A stretch of DNA of 14,669 nucleotides from an uncultured Collinsella sp. (GCA_900765185.1 CAAFQT010000033.1:1-14669), one strand, 5' to 3'. Shown: positions 6,093 to 13,126, numbered from the stretch's first letter. Numbers and translations: made by a program. The notes: generated from the letters alone by a model not told the origin.

Positions 6093-7199
6093 ATGCTGCG
6101 CATCGCGACCATCGGCACATCCATGATCACCGACGACTTTATCCAAGTCGTCAACGCCAACGACCAAGCCGCGTTTGTGGGCACGCTTTCACGCGATGCC
6201 AATCGCGGTGCTGCCTTTACCGCCGAGCGCGGTGGCGAGCGAAACTTTACTTCACTCGATGAGCTCGCGACAGCCGCCGACGTCGACGCCGTCTACATCG
6301 GCAGCCCCAATGCGCTCCACTACGAGCAGGCCCTTGCCTGCATCGCCGGTGGCAAGCACGTCATCGTCGAGAAGCCCTTCTGCGCCACCGAAGCGCAGGC
6401 TCTGGAAGTCTTCCGCGCTGCCGAGGCAGCAGGTGTCGTGGCCCTCGAGGCCATGCGTCCCCTCCACGATCCCGCCTTCCACGCCATCGAGGACGTCCTG
6501 GGCGAGATCGCCCCCATCCGCCGCGCCTCATTGCGCTTTGGCAAGTATTCTTCGCGCTACAACGAGGTTCTCGCGGGGCGCGCCACCAATATCTTCGACT
6601 GCAATATGGCATCGGGTTCCCTCATGGACATTGGCGTCTACGCCGTCGAGCCCATGGTCGAGATCTTCGGCATGCCCTCTGGTCTCACCAGCATGACCAC
6701 GCTGCTCGACCCCTCAACGCAAGAGCTCACCCATGGTCCCATCGACGGTTGCGGTTCCATTCTCGCCAGCTACGGCGGAGGGCGTATCTCCGTCGAACTT
6801 GCGCACTCCAAAATTACGAATGACCTGCTGCCCTCGCAGATCGAAGGCGAGCGTGGCACTATCCAGATCGACCATCTGTCCACGCCCCGCAATGTCCGCA
6901 TCGACTATCGCGGCGATGTCGTACGCGGCTCGGCGACCGAGGCACCGCGCGAACAGGGCGACAACGGCCGCGTGCTCGACCTGCCCAAATCGAGCAACAC
7001 TATGGAATACGAACTCACAGACTTTATCACCGCCATCGGCGGCATCGATAACGTTAAGGAGGAGATTTGGGAGACCCCGGCGGGACGTCACGAACTTGGC
7101 CACTACCGCGATGTCACGCTCGTCTCATTGCGCATCATGGATGCCGTGCGCCAGCAGGCCGGCATTACCTTCCCGTCCGACGCAGGCAAGCAGGCCTAG
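6093..7199 (+). CDS. Gfo/Idh/MocA-family NAD(P)-dependent oxidoreductase
   Basis: The 368-residue cytoplasmic enzyme has an N-terminal Rossmann domain (IATIGTSMITDDFIQ, residues 4-18; VDAVYIGSPNALHYEQA, 64-80). It carries the family signature GGKHVIVEKPF (EKP at 93-95). The C-terminal alpha/beta domain includes GSLMDIGVYAVEPM (175-188), where these enzymes bind the substrate. Members oxidise or reduce sugars, inositols and related alcohols; the substrate here is unknown. The frame is open upstream into the RNase H gene, but the ATG at 6093 follows AAGGGGGA (6082-6089) and starts at the cofactor-binding strand. A -10-like TACACT lies at 6054-6059. The acylphosphatase gene begins 2 nt after its stop, so the two are probably co-transcribed. 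Confidence 0.9.
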   Translation: MLRIATIGTSMITDDFIQVVNANDQAAFVGTLSRDANRGAAFTAERGGERNFTSLDELATAADVDAVYIGSPNALHYEQALACIAGGKHVIVEKPFCATEAQALEVFRAAEAAGVVALEAMRPLHDPAFHAIEDVLGEIAPIRRASLRFGKYSSRYNEVLAGRATNIFDCNMASGSLMDIGVYAVEPMVEIFGMPSGLTSMTTLLDPSTQELTHGPIDGCGSILASYGGGRISVELAHSKITNDLLPSQIEGERGTIQIDHLSTPRNVRIDYRGDVVRGSATEAPREQGDNGRVLDLPKSSNTMEYELTDFITAIGGIDNVKEEIWETPAGRHELGHYRDVTLVSLRIMDAVRQQAGITFPSDAGKQA

Positions 7200-7201
7200 C
7201 G

Positions 7202-7612
7202 ATGGGCTTCTTCGATGCGTTCTTCTCCAGCGTCACCGGCGGCAGTCGAGAGCCTCAAAAACCATCAAACATTGAGCTCGAGTTGCGCCGCAGGCTTACT
7301 GTGCTCGCAAGCGACGAGGCCACTCAAGACACTCCCCTGCGCTATTTCCTGCGCTGGGCGGGGCAAGTCCAGGGCGTCGGTTTTCGCTTTACCAACACCA
7401 ACCTCGCGCAGGCACGCGCACTCACCGGCTGGGTGCGTAACATGGAAGACGGTTCAGTCGAGATGGAGATACAGGGAGCTCCGGCAAACATCCTATCTCA
7501 TCTCGAGGCGCTTCACGCCTCCTACGAGCGCATGGGAACGCGTTTTCGCCTCGTAGACGCCCAGGCCCGAGCCCCACTTGCCAATGAAGACGGTTTCATT
7601 CCTCGTTATTAG
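7202..7612 (+). CDS. acyP: Acylphosphatase with N-terminal extension
   Basis: The C-terminal 90 residues form an acylphosphatase domain, which hydrolyses acyl phosphates such as acetyl phosphate or 1,3-bisphosphoglycerate. The substrate-binding Arg is in GQVQGVGFRF (R62) and the catalytic Asn in LTGWVRNMEDG (N80). Their 18-residue spacing equals that of classical enzymes. The protein is 136 residues, against about 90-100 for stand-alone family members, because some 45 residues precede the domain (MGFFDAFFSSVTGGSRE, then a charged helix). The ATG at 7202 lies 2 nt past the oxidoreductase stop and has only a weak ribosome binding site, so translational coupling is likely. No internal ATG offers a clearly better start. 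Confidence 0.9.
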   Translation: MGFFDAFFSSVTGGSREPQKPSNIELELRRRLTVLASDEATQDTPLRYFLRWAGQVQGVGFRFTNTNLAQARALTGWVRNMEDGSVEMEIQGAPANILSHLEALHASYERMGTRFRLVDAQARAPLANEDGFIPRY

Positions 7613-7625
7613 TATTGTGTGCTAA
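7609..7625. promoter_or_regulatory. Operator-like dyad upstream of the PerR-type regulator gene
   Basis: TTAGTA (7609-7614) and TGCTAA (7620-7625) form an inverted repeat with one mismatch and a 5-bp centre. It overlaps the stop codon of the acylphosphatase gene and a possible promoter: TTAGTA 17 nt before a -10-like TATCAT at 7632-7637. AT-rich dyads of this size at their own promoter are usual for Fur-family autoregulation. It does not match the PerR box closely. Confidence 0.35.
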
Positions 7626-7673
7626 ATACGGTATCATTTACCCACGACCGTTGATAGAAAAGAGGCGAGGCGC

Positions 7674-8054
7674 ATGGCGGTGCAAAGAAGGAATACCAGG
7701 CAGCGAAAGCTGGTTCTTGACGCTGTGCGCCAAAGCTATAACCATCCCACCGCCGACGAAATCTACAACGCCGTACGCGAACAGGATGACAAGATCAGCC
7801 GCGGCACGGTCTACCGCAACCTCAATCTCTTAGCCGACGCAGGGGAGATTCTCTCTATTAAGACGCCGGGCGGCAGCCGCTTCGATCGCACCATCGAGCC
7901 GCACGCACATATCATCTGCACCTCGTGCAGCCGCGTCATCGACGTGCCGCTCCCCTTCGATGCCCAGCTCGACGCCAAGGCGTCCGAGCAAATCGGCTGG
8001 CACGTCACGTCGCACTACACCATCTTCGAGGGTCTCTGCCCCGACTGTAGGTAG
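7674..8054 (+). CDS. perR: PerR-type Fur-family metalloregulator
   Basis: The 126-residue repressor has a winged-helix domain (NTRQRKLVLDAV, HPTADEIYNAV, SRGTVYRNLNLLADAGEI) followed by a dimerisation domain. The structural zinc site is complete: CTSC (82, 85) and CPDC (122, 125). The regulatory ligands match PerR: H24, D71, H77, H79 and D90, with the D-6-H-2-H-11-D spacing of Bacillus PerR. Asp rather than Glu at the last position favours peroxide sensing by Fe-catalysed His oxidation over Fur-type iron sensing. The protein would repress oxidative stress genes, none of which is adjacent. The start follows a purine-rich AGAGGCGAGG. The N-terminus is shorter than in Bacillus PerR. Confidence 0.85.
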   Translation: MAVQRRNTRQRKLVLDAVRQSYNHPTADEIYNAVREQDDKISRGTVYRNLNLLADAGEILSIKTPGGSRFDRTIEPHAHIICTSCSRVIDVPLPFDAQLDAKASEQIGWHVTSHYTIFEGLCPDCR

Positions 8055-8134
8055 ATGTTTGGAACATGCCTTAAAATCCACCTTTCCGCACTTTGCAGCA
8101 AAAAGTAGATTTCTAGACATGTCCCAAATGTCTA
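8052..8134. repeat. Mirrored sequences at the 3' ends of two convergent genes
   Basis: The stop codon of perR starts a 17-base segment (8052-8068) that recurs inverted at 8118-8134, ending in the stop codon of the HAD gene, with 14 of 17 positions matching. The second copy also lies in a perfect 7-bp hairpin, TAGACAT (8114-8120) with ATGTCTA (8128-8134). On the minus strand that hairpin is followed about 10 nt later by CTTTTTG, so it may serve as the HAD terminator. Confidence 0.45.
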
Positions 8135-8929
8135 CTCAGCAAGTAGACGACGCAGCTCTTCTTCGACCGTGCGCACGTAGCGGACGCGGTCGTTAATGCC
8201 ACGCATAGAGGGGTTGCAGCTCTCCATCAGATAGGGATGGCCCACGACGTTGAGCATGTCGCGATCGTTTTCGTTATCGCCAAACGCCATCATCTCATCG
8301 GGCGAAATACCCAGGGCACGACCGTAATCGGCAAGCGCGGAGCCCTTGCCCGAACCGAAACCGATAAAGTCCGTCCATTCGGTTCCCGACGTCATCACGT
8401 CAACACGGTCGCTAAAGAGGCGCTCGAAATACTCCAGGGCCGCCGGCTGATCCACCTCGGGCGTCTGGAAGGCAATCTTAATGACGTCCTCGTCGATGTC
8501 CTCGGGGCGATCGACCACCGCCACATCGCAGTGGACCTCATAGCGCAAATGATCGACGAACGCATCGTTGCCGCTCATGGTGTAGAGGTGTCCCTCACAT
8601 GAAAGGGTCACGTCGGCATGGGGATACGCAACCACGGCATTCGCGATATCCATAGCAAGGCTACGCTCCATGGAACGCTTGACAACGGCACGCCCCTCGC
8701 TCATCACCAGGGCTCCGTTTTCGCATACATAGGCGAGCTCATCGGCCACCGGGGCAAACAGGTAGCGCAAGCTCGCATATTGACGGCCGCTCGCCGGCAT
8801 AAACACGATACCGCGACGATGCAGTTCATCGATGAGCTCAAAGGCCTCGGAACGCGGCTCGTGCTCCCCCGGATGCAGCAATGTGCCGTCCAAATCGCAT
8901 GCAATCAGCTTGATTCCCTCAAGACCCAT
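8132..8929 (-). CDS. Cof-type HAD-superfamily phosphatase (subfamily IIB)
   Basis: The 265-residue cytoplasmic hydrolase has all four HAD motifs: I, ACDLDGTLL with nucleophile D12 and acid/base D14; II, MPASGRQ with S47; III, GSGKGSAL with K195; IV, MAFGDNENDRDML (217-222). The cap inserted between motifs II and III is of the IIB (Cof) type. Such enzymes dephosphorylate sugar phosphates, pyridoxal phosphate or nucleotides; the substrate here is unknown. I chose the ATG at 8929 because GGGGGA lies about 6 nt upstream and the protein then starts one strand before motif I. The longer frame from a TTG at 8989 overlaps the hairpin that ends the upstream operon. Confidence 0.92.
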   Translation of the reverse strand: MGLEGIKLIACDLDGTLLHPGEHEPRSEAFELIDELHRRGIVFMPASGRQYASLRYLFAPVADELAYVCENGALVMSEGRAVVKRSMERSLAMDIANAVVAYPHADVTLSCEGHLYTMSGNDAFVDHLRYEVHCDVAVVDRPEDIDEDVIKIAFQTPEVDQPAALEYFERLFSDRVDVMTSGTEWTDFIGFGSGKGSALADYGRALGISPDEMMAFGDNENDRDMLNVVGHPYLMESCNPSMRGINDRVRYVRTVEEELRRLLAE

Positions 8930-8960
8930 ATGCTTTCCCCCACAGCATCTCATCAACAGA

Positions 8961-8999
8961 AAGACGGACTTTGAATAGTTGCCTCTCAAAGTCCGTCTT
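8961..8999 (-). terminator. Hairpin terminator of the SlyD/UreE-like operon
   Basis: A perfect 14-bp stem pairs 8986-8999 with 8961-8974 around an 11-nt loop. On the minus strand it continues into TTCTGTTG, a short and interrupted U-rich tail. It lies 13 nt past the stop of the UreE-like gene and before the HAD gene, which must then have its own promoter or depend on read-through. Confidence 0.65.
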
Positions 9000-9012
9000 A
9001 CTTATACGCACG

Positions 9013-9591
9013 TTAACCGCGCGCCTTCTTTACGATCGTAAAGTCTGGAGCCATGCTCACAACGGCATCCGCCGCACTCGACGCAAAGCGCCGGTCCGAA
9101 TCGAGTTCACGGATAACCCTCGAGAGCCGAACGCCCTCGACGCCCCGGAGCATGCGGCCCAAAACAGGCTGCACCGGCGTATACATGCGCACGGTATGCT
9201 CGTCCGAATCGCCTCGGAAAAGCGGCGCATGCATATTGCCGATCTCCCAGCACGCATGCGCGAGCGCAATCGGATCCATGCGGTCGACTTCGACCAAATA
9301 AACCTCGGCGCTGCGCAGGCGCACGACAACCGCCACGGGCACCACGCCCGAACGGTCAATGGCGAGCACGTCGCCGTCGGCAAGACGACCACCGTCGGTA
9401 GCATCCGGCCGAACATCGATCGTGCGCCCCAGCTCCGTCACGCCCGCAAACGCGCATACATCAGCCTGGTCCCAATCGAGCAGTAGCTCGTCAACTTCAA
9501 AGACGCCGCCCAAATTCCGGCGGAGCAGGAGTTCATAGGACGGATCGTTGAGATTTCCCAAGCATGTCGTCGAAACCAAGCGCTCGGACAT
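9013..9591 (-). CDS. UreE-like protein (nickel metallochaperone fold), function uncertain
   Basis: The 192-residue protein resembles the urease accessory protein UreE. A middle GGRLADGDVLAIDRSGVVPV segment (68-87) looks like the UreE N-terminal beta domain. LAHACWEIGNMHAPLF (110-125) matches the UreE metal-site strand ACYHLGNRHVPLQ; H121 corresponds to the conserved nickel-binding His. The UreE DHV segment before VLxxML is degenerate (TPVQPVLGRML, 138-148) and there is no His-rich tail. H112 and H132 are further possible ligands. No urease or hydrogenase gene is in the window. Its ATG lies 3 nt after the stop of the SlyD-like gene, so the two are almost certainly co-translated. Assignment rests on recalled motif similarity. 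It may deliver nickel or another metal, or have lost metal binding. Confidence 0.6.
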   Translation of the reverse strand: MSERLVSTTCLGNLNDPSYELLLRRNLGGVFEVDELLLDWDQADVCAFAGVTELGRTIDVRPDATDGGRLADGDVLAIDRSGVVPVAVVVRLRSAEVYLVEVDRMDPIALAHACWEIGNMHAPLFRGDSDEHTVRMYTPVQPVLGRMLRGVEGVRLSRVIRELDSDRRFASSAADAVVSMAPDFTIVKKARG

Positions 9592-9594
9592 ACT

Positions 9595-10023
9595 CTAACC
9601 CTCGACCTCGACGAGCTCGATATCAAAGTTGAGGTCCTTGCCGGCCAGCTCGTGGTTGGCGTCGAGCGTCACGGCCTCGGGCGTTACATCGATGACCACA
9701 GCAGGGACGGGCATACCGCTCGGCGTGGACAGGAAAAACTTCATGCCCTTCTCGATCTGCTCGATGTTGGGAACCTGTTCGGCCGGGAAGGTAATAACCA
9801 TCTCGGGATTGTGCTCGCCGTAGGCATCGGCAGCCGGGATGTGCACGGTCTTCTTCTCGCCCACCTGCATGTCGACAACAGCGGCGTCGAAGCCCTTGAT
9901 CATCTGACCGGCGCCGCAGGTGAACTCCAGCGGCTCGCCGCGATCGTAGGAGCTATCGAACTGCGTGCCGTCATCGAGCGTGCCGCGATAATGGGTCTTG
10001 ACCTTCTTGCCCTGGTTGGACAT
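9595..10023 (-). CDS. slyD: SlyD-like FKBP-type peptidyl-prolyl cis-trans isomerase
   Basis: The 142-residue protein has the SlyD layout. The FKBP domain is split: residues 1-70 (VKTHYRGTLDDGTQFDSS, GAGQMIKGFDAAVVDMQVGE, PAADAYGE) and the last strand (LNFDIELVEVE, 131-141). Between them is the insert-in-flap chaperone domain (71-125) ending in DANHELAGK, a hallmark of the SlyD group. It catalyses prolyl isomerisation and holds unfolded proteins in the cytoplasm. The His/Cys-rich metal tail of E. coli SlyD is absent. The ATG at 10023 follows GGAGG; the frame upstream of it has no site. A -10-like TATAGT lies on the minus strand at 10082-10087. It heads an operon with the UreE-like gene, and the M19 dipeptidase gene diverges from it. 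Confidence 0.88.
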   Translation of the reverse strand: MSNQGKKVKTHYRGTLDDGTQFDSSYDRGEPLEFTCGAGQMIKGFDAAVVDMQVGEKKTVHIPAADAYGEHNPEMVITFPAEQVPNIEQIEKGMKFFLSTPSGMPVPAVVIDVTPEAVTLDANHELAGKDLNFDIELVEVEG

Positions 10024-10143
10024 GGTAACCTCCGTGATAAGGGCGGCGCACAACGCGGGCCGCCGTGAACATATGGCGCTAACTATACCCTAGTCATACA
10101 ATTCAATGACAGTTTGCAAAGAAACGCTGCAACCGGAGGAACC

Positions 10144-11157
10144 ATGGCATATCCCGTATTTGACCTACACTGCGACACCGCCGACCGAATCGGCTGGGCC
10201 ACGCTCGATCTCGACCTGCGCTTTACCGCCGGCACCGACGGTTATTTCCCCGGCGACGAAACGCATCCGCAAGATTTCGACCTCATCGAGGGCAACGCCT
10301 GCGCCATCTCGCTCGCAAAGATCGGCAACACGCCGTGGGCACAGTGCTTCGCCACGTTTGTCCCCGATGAGATTCCCACCGCCCACGCCGCGCGCTTCCA
10401 GGCGCAGATCATGGCGCATATGAGCGGCCAGGCAATGCTCAACCACGACCGCATGGTCAACGTACGCAGCGCGGCAGACATTCGCCCCGCGCTCAAAGAC
10501 GGCAAGGTCGCCTGCATCCACACCATCGAAAACGCCACGTTCTTTGCCGAGGACCCCGCGCTGATCGAGGTGCTCAAGAGCTTGGGCGTACTCATGTCAT
10601 CACTCAGCTGGAACGCGCAGGGACCGCTCGCGAGCGGCCACGACACCCACGCCGGCCTCACCGCCGCCGGCATCGAGGCGCTTACGCAGATGGAGCACGC
10701 TGGCATGGTGCTCGACGTCTCCCACCTCAACGATGAGTGCTTTGACGAGGTCGCCGCCCGCGCCACGCGTCCCTTCGTCGCCAGCCACTCCAACTCCCGT
10801 GCGGTTTGCGGCGCCAAACGCAACCTTACCGACGACCAGTTCCGCACCATCCGCGACATGGGTGGCATCGTCGGCCTCAACTACTGCAGCGAGTTCCTTT
10901 CCAACGACGCAACCGACAAGACCGCCGCAGACGTCACCTTCGACCAGCTGGCGGCACATATCGAGCACTGGCTCGACCTGGGCGGCGAGGACGTCATCGC
11001 GCTCGGCGGCGACTGGGACGGCGCCACGGTGCCCGCTTTCCTCTCCGATGCCAGCAAGATGCCCGAGTTCCAGAACATGCTTTCCAAGCATTTTGGCAAG
11101 ACCGTGATGCAAAAGCTCTGCAGCGACAACGCGCTTGCCTTCTTTGAGCGTTATTAA
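10144..11157 (+). CDS. Membrane dipeptidase family protein (peptidase M19)
   Basis: The 337-residue enzyme is a zinc-dependent dipeptidase of the renal dipeptidase/amidohydrolase fold. Seen in order: the HxD metal site in FDLHCDTAD (H8, D10), the bridging Glu in IHTIENATFF, HAGLTAAGIEAL, the His in VLDVSHLNDECFDEV, the second metal His in FVASHSNSRAVC, RNLTDDQFRTIRDMGGIVGL and finally LGGDWDG. All M19 hallmarks are present. There is no signal peptide or membrane segment, so it is probably cytoplasmic and acts on dipeptides or D-amino-acid-containing peptides. The ATG at 10144 follows GGAGGA closely; an in-frame TTG at 10114 lacks a site. It diverges from slyD. Confidence 0.93.
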   Translation: MAYPVFDLHCDTADRIGWATLDLDLRFTAGTDGYFPGDETHPQDFDLIEGNACAISLAKIGNTPWAQCFATFVPDEIPTAHAARFQAQIMAHMSGQAMLNHDRMVNVRSAADIRPALKDGKVACIHTIENATFFAEDPALIEVLKSLGVLMSSLSWNAQGPLASGHDTHAGLTAAGIEALTQMEHAGMVLDVSHLNDECFDEVAARATRPFVASHSNSRAVCGAKRNLTDDQFRTIRDMGGIVGLNYCSEFLSNDATDKTAADVTFDQLAAHIEHWLDLGGEDVIALGGDWDGATVPAFLSDASKMPEFQNMLSKHFGKTVMQKLCSDNALAFFERY

Positions 11158-11173
11158 TTTCACATCCCTTGAG

Positions 11174-11209
11174 CGGGCCGGCATGCCGAACGGTCGACAT
11201 GCCGGCCCG
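11174..11209. repeat. 12-bp perfect hairpin after the dipeptidase gene
   Basis: CGGGCCGGCATG (11174-11185) and its exact reverse complement (11198-11209) flank a 12-nt loop that itself contains CCG-AA-CGG. No T-run follows on either strand. It lies 16 nt past the dipeptidase stop and 22 nt before the start of the next gene on the same strand. It could protect the upstream mRNA or attenuate read-through into the protease gene. Confidence 0.6.
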
Positions 11210-11231
11210 TCCCCAATCTGAAGGACCGCTT

Positions 11232-12008
11232 TTGACGCAGCAATTTACGATTACCGTATCCCGACCGGATGGCACATCCATCCCCGTCGTCGTTACCAAA
11301 AAGCGCGTCAAGAACTTCAACCTACGCGTCACATCGAGCGGTGAGGTCCACGCCAGTGCACCGCTCGGCGCCAGCCGCGAGCGTATCGAAGCGTTTGTGA
11401 AGCGCAACAGCGCCTGGATTATCAGCCGGCTTGCCCAGCGCGAGCAACGTCAGGCGACGGCGCGAGAGCCGCTCAGCCCCTCGTCCATCATTGCACTTTG
11501 GGGCAAGCCCATCACGGTACAAGATGCGCTCGATCACAACTTTAAGTCACCCGCACCGCGGCCCAAGCAGGCCACCTTCGCAAGTTTTATAGGTGCCGAC
11601 AAATCGAACGAACGCCCACAGGCCAAGCGGCGCACAACCCTCGACGGCCTGACGTCCGATGAGCTCCAGACCCGCATCGACCAACTCTATGCATCCGAGG
11701 TCACCACGGCGCTGCGCGATATGGTACGCGCGTACGAAATCGCAATGGGTGTCGCCGTTTCCCGCGTTTCCGTACGTAGCATGAAAACGCGTTGGGGCTC
11801 ATGCACGCCCAAATCCGGTGCCGTTCGCATCGCACGCGAACTTGCCGCCTATCCCATCGAGTGTCTCGGCATGGTTGTCGCCCACGAGCTCGTCCACCTG
11901 CTCGAGCCAAGCCACAATCAGCGGTTTCACGCCCTGCTCGACACGTACTGTCCCAACAATAGAGCTCTATCGCAGCGGCTCAAGCAGCCGCCCATAGAGA
12001 CGTATTAG
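11232..12008 (+). CDS. YgjP/SprT-like M48-related zinc metalloprotease (DUF45 family)
   Basis: The 258-residue protein has the family layout: an N-terminal beta domain (VVVTKKRVKNFNLRVTSSGE, then VHASAPLGASRERIEAFV, where RRVKNxxLRV is typical), a variable middle (about 85-145, polar and Lys/Pro-rich, longer than in many relatives), then the metallopeptidase part. That part shows SMKTRWGSCTPKSGAVRI (183-200), a family signature, and VVAHELVHLLEPSHNQRFH with zinc ligands H218, H222 and H228 and catalytic E219. I chose the TTG at 11232 because AAGGA lies 6 nt upstream and the conserved part begins there; the longer ATG frame (11169) would cross the hairpin at 11174-11209. Its cellular substrate is unknown. 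The stop is only 6 bp from that of the convergent folB gene. Confidence 0.87.
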   Translation: MTQQFTITVSRPDGTSIPVVVTKKRVKNFNLRVTSSGEVHASAPLGASRERIEAFVKRNSAWIISRLAQREQRQATAREPLSPSSIIALWGKPITVQDALDHNFKSPAPRPKQATFASFIGADKSNERPQAKRRTTLDGLTSDELQTRIDQLYASEVTTALRDMVRAYEIAMGVAVSRVSVRSMKTRWGSCTPKSGAVRIARELAAYPIECLGMVVAHELVHLLEPSHNQRFHALLDTYCPNNRALSQRLKQPPIETY

Positions 12009-12014
12009 AACCGG

Positions 12015-12500
12015 TTAGCGCACGCGCTCGATCTCGACGCCGCAGCTTGCCAGGGGAAGACCGACGGGAGCCCAAGGCTTATCGAGCTTAACACGCACGC
12101 CAAGCAGCAAGGGGTAACGACGCAGCAGCATCTGGGCCACACCCTCGGCTGCCGCCTCGATGAGTTTAAACGTATGCTCGCGCAGATAGCCATCGACATC
12201 GTGGCACACCGAGCCGTAGTCAATCGAAGCGTCCAGGTTATCGTGCTCCCCCGCTGCACGCAGGTCGGCATAGAGCACCAAGGACACGATGAACTTCTGG
12301 CCCAGCGCATTCTCTTCGGGATACACGCCGTGGTTGGCAAAGACCTCGAGACCGTCGATAGTAATGCGGTCAGCATGGCGCAGATCGTCATAACTCACGT
12401 GGGGCACCGCCGTTGCGGTGGATATTTCGCCCCTTCCACGGCGGGCGAGCTCGGCACCTTCAGTCTTGGTTGCATTCTCGGGCAGTTTCTTGTTGCTCAT
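12015..12500 (-). CDS. folB: Dihydroneopterin aldolase with N-terminal extension
   Basis: The enzyme splits 7,8-dihydroneopterin into 6-hydroxymethyl-dihydropterin and glycolaldehyde in folate synthesis. The FolB domain covers about residues 44-161: RITIDGLEVFANHGVYPEE (45-63) with the active-site Glu in YPEE, a tetramer-forming strand (LGQKFIVSLVLYADL), the conserved SIDYGSV, KLIEAAAEGVAQ with the pterin-anchoring Glu (E115), and VKLDKPWAP with the catalytic Lys (K141). The first 43 residues are an additional charged segment not found in the 120-residue family norm. The ATG at 12500 has a good AAGGAGA at 12511-12517 and no other Met precedes the domain. It is the last gene of the nrdG-folE-HD-folB set. 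Confidence 0.9.
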   Translation of the reverse strand: MSNKKLPENATKTEGAELARRGRGEISTATAVPHVSYDDLRHADRITIDGLEVFANHGVYPEENALGQKFIVSLVLYADLRAAGEHDNLDASIDYGSVCHDVDGYLREHTFKLIEAAAEGVAQMLLRRYPLLLGVRVKLDKPWAPVGLPLASCGVEIERVR

Positions 12501-12543
12501 CGCGATCGTCTCCTTCGTTTAGAACCCCGACCGCGCAAACTAA

Positions 12544-13125
12544 CTACACGCGAATCGACAGGTTCTTTTTATCATCGCTCCAGTTGCAAGCATTGCGCGC
12601 GGGGCATGCAAAGCAGGCGCGCGACGCTTTGTCGGCTGCATAGAGCAGACGCTCAAGCGGTTGGCTGTTCACACGCAGCTTTCGATGGCCCAGAATGGCC
12701 GTCTTAATGGCTGCGGCATCGGCCGGCTCAAACGCCACATCATCGGGCATGCCGCCGAGAATCGCATCAGCGACGCGTTCGCTTGCAACATCATGGGATA
12801 TACCCGATTCATACTGTTCATCTTTGCCGATATCGTGAAGAAGTGCCGTGGCGTAGATGACCTCACGGTCAAATTCGAGCTGTTCCTCGAGATTCTTGAT
12901 CCACATAATGCGAGCGACATCGAGAAGATGGTCAATACCGTGGCGGCAGAAGATGCGCCCCGATTCCAACTGTGCAATGTTACCCAGGTGCCGCCGGAAC
13001 AGCCCGTTGGCGCAAATGTAATCAATGCGAGGCATGGCACCAAAGGGAGCCAAGCCCGAAGCCATAAAGCCGCGACGCGACGTCCCCTCATCGGTCTTCG
13101 ATGTAAAGTCGTTGACGACCCTCAT
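12544..13125 (-). CDS. HD-domain phosphohydrolase in the folate cluster
   Basis: The 193-residue protein is an HD-superfamily metal-dependent phosphohydrolase. Likely metal ligands are H62 or H66 (FCRHGIDHLLDVARI), H97-D98 (ATALLHDIGKDEQY) and D165 (LLYAADKASR); further conserved-looking residues are H111 (GISHDVASERV) and H147 (AILGHRKLR). The C-terminus has three cysteines in CFACPARNACNWSDDKKN (171, 174, 180), which could bind a metal. Very similar proteins occur in clostridia, from memory often near folate genes. The ATG at 13125 lies 1 nt after the folE stop, suggesting coupling. The family core begins near M31 (MPRIDYICANGLF), so an internal start at 13035 is possible, but it lacks a ribosome binding site. 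A role in dephosphorylating dihydroneopterin triphosphate is an inference from position only. Confidence 0.85.
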   Translation of the reverse strand: MRVVNDFTSKTDEGTSRRGFMASGLAPFGAMPRIDYICANGLFRRHLGNIAQLESGRIFCRHGIDHLLDVARIMWIKNLEEQLEFDREVIYATALLHDIGKDEQYESGISHDVASERVADAILGGMPDDVAFEPADAAAIKTAILGHRKLRVNSQPLERLLYAADKASRACFACPARNACNWSDDKKNLSIRV

Positions 13126-13126
13126 G

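Noticed and set aside
9013..9591. Evidence for a urease or NiFe hydrogenase cluster
   Set aside because: Apart from the UreE-like and SlyD-like proteins no structural or maturation gene of either enzyme is present in the window.
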